In this document: one piece after another, positions 20,513-25,107 of the stretch | How the letters are laid out: every line of letters starts with the position of its first letter | Numbering within the stretch: the stretch's first letter is position 1 | Assembly: GCA_016206405.1 (NCBI GenBank) | Contig: JACQRQ010000246.1 | Location: forward strand, 1 to 25,107 | Length of the DNA stretch: 25,107 bases | Reading direction: 5' to 3' | From: Elusimicrobiota bacterium | GTDB taxonomy: Bacteria > Elusimicrobiota > Elusimicrobia > O2-12-FULL-59-9 | The notes under the pieces: model-generated | What the model was told of the DNA's origin: nothing | The model's database searches: none | Seen by the model: the letters and a program-made list of their open reading frames with translations, nothing else | Program-made: the position numbers and the translations under genes

Positions 20513-21862
20513 ATGTCCATCGTTTTTAGACCGGCGACGGAGACTTTAAAATCCCAATTGGATTGGTGGCTGGTGGGGGCCGTCGCCTTCCTGTTGGGCT
20601 TGGGCACCGTCGCCATCATGTCCGCCGCCTCGCCGCTGGCGTTTTATACCCAGGTGTTGCAGCGCCACTTGCTGGCGCTGTCGGCGGGGTCGCTGGCTTT
20701 TATGCTGGGAATAGGCGTTCACTACAATGTCTTTCAAGATCAGCACAAGACTCTCTACGGCATCTGCCTCGGCTTGCTCGCCGCCGTGTTGATATCCGGA
20801 GAAACTTTCCGGGGCTCGAAATCATGGTTCCGGTTCGCGTATTTTTCTTTTCAACCCACGGAATTCGCGCGCATCGCCGTCGTCCTGATCCTGGCCGCCT
20901 ATTTGGAGCGCCGCAAAAAGGTCATGGACAGGCTCGTGCCGGTATTGGGCGCGGTGGCCGTCATCGCTCCCATCCTCGCGCTCATCTTGATCCAGCCGGA
21001 TTTTTCCTCGACGATCGCCTTTTTCCCGGTGTTCGCCGGGATGTTGTATTGCGCGGGTGCGCCGTTTAGGTACATTTTGGCAATGGCGGCGCTGGGCGGC
21101 TTGGCGTTCAGCCTGCCGTTGGCGTGGATATGGATTTCGCTCAATCCGGAGTGGACGCGGGGAGCCGTCCTGGTGGATTATTTTTCCAGGCTTTCGCAAT
21201 TCGGCTGGCCCGCGGCCGCGTTGGCGGCGGCGGTCGCGGCGGCGCTGTGGCTGTTGTGGTGGTTTCTGGGACGGATCCGCGTCTTGGCGCCGGCCGCCTT
21301 TTTCTTTATGGCATTTTTTATCACGATGAGCGGTTATGGCGCGGGAGTGGCGGTGCATCATGGGCTTCGGGATTATCAGAAGAAGCGGGTGGTGGCTTTC
21401 TTGAAGCCTGAAAAAGACCCGAAGGGGGGAAGCTACAACATCCGGCAGGCGCGCATCGCCATCGGAGCCGGCGGGTTTTGGGGCAAGGGGATTTTTGCCG
21501 GAACGCAATCGCGGCTCGGCTTTTTGCCCGAAAGGCACACGGATTTCATTTTTGCCGTCATCGGCGAGGAGATGGGATTTCTGGGCGCCATGAGCGTTTT
21601 GCTGGCGTATTTGTTCGTCGTGTGGAGGATTTTGGAGACGGCGCGCTTGGCCCGGGATGGGTTCGGCTGCCTGGTGGCCACGGGATTTGCCGTCATGTAC
21701 GGATTCTGCTTGATTATGAACACCGGCATGGCCGTGGGATTGCTTCCGGTGGCGGGCGTTCCCTTGCCGCTGGTTTCTTATGGGGGCTCGAGCTTGGTGA
21801 TGTCGCTTTGGTCGCTGGGAATCGTCCAGTCCATTTATTGGCGGCGGACGACGTTTGTGTGA
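20513..21862 (+). CDS. rodA: RodA peptidoglycan glycosyltransferase (SEDS family) with large insertion
   Basis: RodA polymerises lipid II into glycan strands in the membrane, paired with PBP2. The product is 449 residues; E. coli RodA has 370. Family motifs are clear: QPTEFARIAVVLILAAYL near 114, QPDFSSTIAF near 161 (usually PDLGT), the periplasmic LRDYQKKRVVAFLKPEKDPKGG with Asp302 at the catalytic position, then GTQSRLGFLPERHTDFIFAV and EEMGFLGA. Between QPDF and LRDYQ there are about 120 residues instead of roughly 50, including two extra hydrophobic segments (about 234-252 and 258-282). GAGG at 20502-20505 is the ribosome binding site. The stop shares a base with the next gene. Confidence 0.96.
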   Translation: MSIVFRPATETLKSQLDWWLVGAVAFLLGLGTVAIMSAASPLAFYTQVLQRHLLALSAGSLAFMLGIGVHYNVFQDQHKTLYGICLGLLAAVLISGETFRGSKSWFRFAYFSFQPTEFARIAVVLILAAYLERRKKVMDRLVPVLGAVAVIAPILALILIQPDFSSTIAFFPVFAGMLYCAGAPFRYILAMAALGGLAFSLPLAWIWISLNPEWTRGAVLVDYFSRLSQFGWPAAALAAAVAAALWLLWWFLGRIRVLAPAAFFFMAFFITMSGYGAGVAVHHGLRDYQKKRVVAFLKPEKDPKGGSYNIRQARIAIGAGGFWGKGIFAGTQSRLGFLPERHTDFIFAVIGEEMGFLGAMSVLLAYLFVVWRILETARLARDGFGCLVATGFAVMYGFCLIMNTGMAVGLLPVAGVPLPLVSYGGSSLVMSLWSLGIVQSIYWRRTTFV

Positions 21863-22647
21863 TGATGACGACCGATGAAGGGCTTGAACAGCGCCACCGG
21901 GTACGGGTCTGTTTGTCGCGCTTGGGACCTTCAAAAGCGCTGTCGCATTTGGAGTATATCCAAGTGGTGCGCCGCGCATTGAGCGGATCGGGGCTGCCGC
22001 TGTTGCGTAAAATCACGGCCGGCCGTCGAATTGCGCCGCGGATGAGGGTCGCCTTCGGGCCGGCTCTGCCGGCGGGCTACGAAAGCTTGGCGGAGTGGGT
22101 CGACTTCGAGCTTTCTGAACGCGTCGACTTGGAGATTGTGAGGGACAAGCTTAATGCCGGCTTGTTTCGCGAGGTCGCGGGAGGCCTGTCGGATTTCGGC
22201 ATTCGCATCTTGGCGGTCAAGCGGGTTCCGCTGCATTTTCCCGCTCTGGAGGCTTCGGCCAACGTCGTGGAGTACGAGCTGCAGGGAGAGTTTTCACCTG
22301 GGATTGGAGAAATTCTTTCCTGGTTTATGCAGCAAAAGGAGTACTGGATGGCGCCCGCCCCAAAGCCGGCGGAGCCGGGCGCGGCCGGCGCAAGCGGGAA
22401 CCCGAGGCGGGTTTATCCTGCCGATGTCCGCGGCCGCGTGATTCGCCTTGAGCCCGTAAGGGCCGATACGGTGCGGGCCGCCTTGCGTTTCGGCCTCAAC
22501 CCCGGTGGCGGCAGCGGCGCCAAAGTGAGGCCTGAGGACGTCGTGGGACATTTGTTGGCGCGCAGAAATCAGGACATGCCCGCTGTGCGCGTCCTGAGAG
22601 TCGGATTTTACACCGAAGATTCAAAATCGAGATGGATATCGCCCTGA
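21862..22647 (+). CDS. DUF2344 protein (radical-SAM-linked family), stand-alone
   Basis: The 261-residue product matches the DUF2344 or radical-SAM-linked family. The diagnostic N-terminal region is present: RVCLSRLGPSKALSHLEYIQ, VVRRALSGSGLPL, then RIAPRMRVAFGPALPAGYES and AEWVDFELSE. From memory, the family is usually fused to or adjacent to a B12-binding radical SAM protein and often lies beside RNase G; its biochemical role is not established. No radical SAM gene is in this window. The C-terminal third (from about 165) is Pro/Ala/Gly-rich then basic. It starts at a TGATG overlap with rodA (ATG 21865 is an alternative) and precedes rng by 32 nt. Confidence 0.88.
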   Translation: MMTTDEGLEQRHRVRVCLSRLGPSKALSHLEYIQVVRRALSGSGLPLLRKITAGRRIAPRMRVAFGPALPAGYESLAEWVDFELSERVDLEIVRDKLNAGLFREVAGGLSDFGIRILAVKRVPLHFPALEASANVVEYELQGEFSPGIGEILSWFMQQKEYWMAPAPKPAEPGAAGASGNPRRVYPADVRGRVIRLEPVRADTVRAALRFGLNPGGGSGAKVRPEDVVGHLLARRNQDMPAVRVLRVGFYTEDSKSRWISP

Positions 22648-22679
22648 ACGCCGGCGGTTCGGGCAATGGGAGAGTGGCC

Positions 22680-24113
22680 ATGGAAAGAGAGATTTTAATC
22701 AACACGTCTTACGATGAGGTTCGAGTGGCGGTTCTGGAAGACGGGCGCTTGTCGGAGTTTTTGTGGGAAAGAAGGGGATCGCAAAGCTACGTGGGCAACA
22801 TTTATAAAGGAATCGTTGAGAACGTGCTGCCCGGCATTTCCAGCGCCTTCGTCAACGTCGGGTTCGAGAAAAACGCCTATCTCTATATCAGCGACGTCTT
22901 GTCGGAAAACCGCCGCAGCTCCATCGATCAGATATTGAAAAAAGGGCAGCAGATCATGGTGCAGGTCGCCAAGGAATCCATCGGCACCAAGGGCATGAAG
23001 GTCTCGATGGATATCTCCCTGCCGGGCCGCTACTTGGTCATGACGCCGCACCATCACCAAGTGGGGGTCTCCAAGCAAATCCTGGACGCCAAGGAACGCC
23101 GCCGGCTTCAGGTGATCGTGGAGAACCTGCTCAAGGAATTGGGGCAAGCCAGGGGCTGCGTGGTCCGGACGGAGGCGGAGGGGGCCAGCGACGAGGAGCT
23201 GTCGCTCGAGGTGAAATATTTAAACCGCATGTGGGAATCCATCCAGAAAAAATATGAAACCACTCCGGCCCCCTGCCTTCTCCATAAGGACTTGGATTTG
23301 ACCCTGCAGGTGGCCAGGGACATGCTCAACTCAAACGTCAGCATCTGTTTGGTGGATTCCAAGGAAAAACAACAGAGCTTGGTCGAGTTCGTGGCCAAGA
23401 TCGCGCCCGAGCTGGTGAAATGCATAAAGTTCTATGACGCCAAGACGCCCATTTTCACCGCCTACCACGTGGAGCCCGAGATCGAAAAGCTGCGTCAATC
23501 GAAGCTGAGCCTTCCAAGCGGAGGGAGCATCGTGATTCAAGAGGCCGAATCGCTGTGCGCCATCGACGTCAACACCGGAAAGTTCACGGGATCGAAATCC
23601 CAGGAGGAGACGGTCACGCAAACCAACGTCGAAGCGGCCAAGGAAGTCGCGCGGCAGCTCAGGCTCAGAAATATCGGCGGCATCGTCGTCATCGATTTCA
23701 TCGACATGCGCAAGGCTTTTAACCGTCAAAGAATCGTGGAAGTGCTGCATGAGGCCGTCCGGACGGACCGCGCCAAGATCAAAATCCTGCCGATCACGAG
23801 GCTGGGCTTGGTGGAGATGACGCGGGAGCGGAAAAAGGAAAGCACGGCCAACCTCCTGACGCACGAATGCGAGCACTGCACGGGCTCCGGCCGCGTCCTG
23901 TCCGTCGACAGCATGCGCATCAAAATCCAACGGGAGATATTCCAGATGACGCGCGGGCGTCCCGGCGGCAACGTGCGGTTGATGCTCCATCCGACGCTCG
24001 CGGCCAAATTAAAAGCCAAGCAGCCGCAGGTGGAAAGGAACGTCCACCGCGCCGTCAAAATTCAGCCCGATCCGCAGGTCATGTGGGAAGATTACAAGAT
24101 CGTTTTGGAGTGA
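22680..24113 (+). CDS. rng: Ribonuclease E/G family endoribonuclease
   Basis: RNase E/G enzymes cut single-stranded AU-rich RNA and process rRNA and mRNA. The product is 477 residues, like RNase G (489), so there is no long degradosome scaffold. An S1-like region covers YVGNIYKGIVENVLPGISSA and GFEKNAYLYISDV. The metal-binding catalytic aspartates are Asp296 (AIDVNTGKFTG) and Asp339 (VIDFIDM). The zinc-link cysteines are Cys397 and Cys400 (CEHCTGSG). ATG 22680 is supported by GGGAGAG at 22668-22674; an upstream in-frame ATG at 22632 overlaps DUF2344 and adds 16 unrelated residues. Lying beside DUF2344 is a recurrent pairing in bacteria. Confidence 0.96.
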   Translation: MEREILINTSYDEVRVAVLEDGRLSEFLWERRGSQSYVGNIYKGIVENVLPGISSAFVNVGFEKNAYLYISDVLSENRRSSIDQILKKGQQIMVQVAKESIGTKGMKVSMDISLPGRYLVMTPHHHQVGVSKQILDAKERRRLQVIVENLLKELGQARGCVVRTEAEGASDEELSLEVKYLNRMWESIQKKYETTPAPCLLHKDLDLTLQVARDMLNSNVSICLVDSKEKQQSLVEFVAKIAPELVKCIKFYDAKTPIFTAYHVEPEIEKLRQSKLSLPSGGSIVIQEAESLCAIDVNTGKFTGSKSQEETVTQTNVEAAKEVARQLRLRNIGGIVVIDFIDMRKAFNRQRIVEVLHEAVRTDRAKIKILPITRLGLVEMTRERKKESTANLLTHECEHCTGSGRVLSVDSMRIKIQREIFQMTRGRPGGNVRLMLHPTLAAKLKAKQPQVERNVHRAVKIQPDPQVMWEDYKIVLE

Positions 24114-25107
24114 TGAGAGCGAGACCCCGTCTTTTGAAATGGGCCGCGCCGCTGGCGCTCGCGGCGGCCTGGACCTGGACGATGGCGGCCCCCGCGCGGG
24201 CGGGCGTCGCGGTCATCTACGACGGCGCCTATCAAAGGAATGTCGAGTTGTATTCGGCCAAGGACCACCGCTATCTGAGCGCGCGCGATGCCGGGAAAAT
24301 TTACAAGGGTCAGATCTATTGGTATCCGCTCTCCGGGCAGGTGCACTTAAAATTGGGGCCTCGCCCTATCCGGTTTTCGGCCGGATCCAAAGAAGTGATG
24401 CTGGGAAATAAGGCCGTGCTGTTGCAGCGCCCGGTCCTGACCCGGGCGGATCAGGCCTATATTCCGTTCGAGTTTTTTTTATCCGAGGATTTTGCCCGGC
24501 ATATGGGGATCAGGACGGACTTTGACGCCGAAGCCGGGGTCCTTAGGATCGGCAAGGACGACGACTCCGATTTTCTGAGATATTTTTCCTACCCGGATAA
24601 AACCCGCATCGTGCTGGAGTTCGACGCTCCCGTGCCCGAGCCCTCGTCGCAAAGGCGCGGCGACCGGCTGGAGATATCCATTCCCAAAGCCGTCGCCGCC
24701 GGCGGCAAGAAAATCGGGATTGACGACGAGCGCGTCGAGGAAATCAGCCTCTCGCAACAGAAAAAAGGAATGCTGCTTTCCGCGCGCCTAAAGGACGCCG
24801 CGGCCGAATGGAAGGTTTCCCGATTTGATGACCCGGATCGCTTGGTGCTGGACGTCTTCGGCTCTTCCGCGGCGGCCGCTGAAAAATCGCCTCTCGCGAC
24901 CGTACCTGAGGCCGGGGCCGAAAAGACCCCTCAAGCTCCGGCGCCTACGCACGCGGCGCAGCGCGCGCGGCGCAAAATAGTCGTCGATCCGGGCCACGGC
25001 GGAAAAGACGGCGGCGCCCAGGGGCTGCGCCGGTCGGTGGAAAAAAACATCAATTTGCTGGTGGGGAAACAATTGGTCGAATTGCTGCGCCAGGAAAAGG
25101 CCTATGA
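24113..25107 (+). CDS. N-acetylmuramoyl-L-alanine amidase with AMIN-like domain (3' end cut by the window)
   Basis: This secreted enzyme is expected to cleave the amide bond between MurNAc and the stem peptide, which helps daughter-cell separation. The visible 331 codons start with a signal peptide (basic MRARPRLLK, hydrophobic core, likely cleavage after APARA at residue 30). Next comes a beta-rich region (about 35-150) resembling the stalk domain found in copper-amine-oxidase N-like proteins, then an AMIN-like domain (about 155-250) and an Ala/Pro linker. The Amidase_3 domain begins KIVVDPGHGGKDGG, with zinc ligand His295 and probable Glu310. The remaining catalytic residues lie past the window end. 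It starts in a TGATG overlap with rng. An AmiC-like name is possible but not certain. Confidence 0.9.
   Translation, partial: MRARPRLLKWAAPLALAAAWTWTMAAPARAGVAVIYDGAYQRNVELYSAKDHRYLSARDAGKIYKGQIYWYPLSGQVHLKLGPRPIRFSAGSKEVMLGNKAVLLQRPVLTRADQAYIPFEFFLSEDFARHMGIRTDFDAEAGVLRIGKDDDSDFLRYFSYPDKTRIVLEFDAPVPEPSSQRRGDRLEISIPKAVAAGGKKIGIDDERVEEISLSQQKKGMLLSARLKDAAAEWKVSRFDDPDRLVLDVFGSSAAAAEKSPLATVPEAGAEKTPQAPAPTHAAQRARRKIVVDPGHGGKDGGAQGLRRSVEKNINLLVGKQLVELLRQEKAY

Noticed and set aside
20822..21979. Minus-strand open frame (385 codons) opposite rodA
   Set aside because: Same reasoning: a shadow of a membrane protein gene with a charged, repetitive translation.
22632..22679. Upstream ATG start for rng
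   Set aside because: It overlaps DUF2344, adds 16 residues without family support, and has a poorer binding site than ATG 22680.

Overview
The window is one continuous plus-strand run of about 37 genes. It starts in the last codons of EF-Tu (tuf), runs through the complete S10, spc and alpha ribosomal-protein clusters, and passes without a visible terminator into a cell-elongation cluster (mreB-mreC-mreD-mrdA-rodA). It ends with a DUF2344 (radical-SAM-linked) gene, an RNase E/G gene and the 5' part of an AMIN-type N-acetylmuramoyl-L-alanine amidase. Every coding gene is on the plus strand. Long minus-strand ORFs are shadows of GC-rich conserved genes.

The source is a rod-forming bacterium with a peptidoglycan wall, fairly GC-rich by eye. 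Gene order is typically bacterial (secY-adk-map-infA-rpmJ-rpsM-rpsK-rpsD-rpoA-rplQ). Lineage-type features are the short zinc-binding form of S14, a four-Cys S4, a four-Cys L24, zinc-type L36 and Adk, no rpmD (L30) between rpsE and rplO, low-complexity tails on several r-proteins, and a RodA with a large insertion. Together these suggest a little-cultured phylum, perhaps near Elusimicrobiota or Omnitrophota. That placement is a guess, because I could not run a phylogeny.

Layout: 1-140 tuf end; 152-6208 S10 cluster (rpsJ, rplC, rplD, rplW, rplB, rpsS, rplV, rpsC, rplP, rpmC, rpsQ); 6218-11475 spc cluster (rplN to secY); 11492-16316 adk, map, infA, rpmJ and alpha cluster; 16320-21862 elongasome genes; 21862-25107 DUF2344, rng and amidase. 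Most gaps are 3-45 nt, and many junctions are ATGA or TGATG overlaps that imply translational coupling. No gene-free stretch exceeds about 200 nt.

The main surprise lies between genes. Three spacers (after rpsJ, rplB and rpsK) carry tandem copies of an octamer close to AGTGGTAA or AGTGATAG, starting 0-4 nt after the upstream stop codon. In two of the three the octamers are followed by an inverted copy, giving a long hairpin. A fourth spacer (rplD-rplW, 200 nt) holds a GC-rich hairpin over the rplD stop, a set of mutually exclusive small hairpins, and a consensus-like TATAAT box. The genes otherwise form a growth module: ribosome assembly, RNA polymerase alpha, protein export, initiation and N-terminal processing, then side-wall synthesis and RNA processing. 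I found no defence system, mobile element, CRISPR array, tRNA or rRNA.
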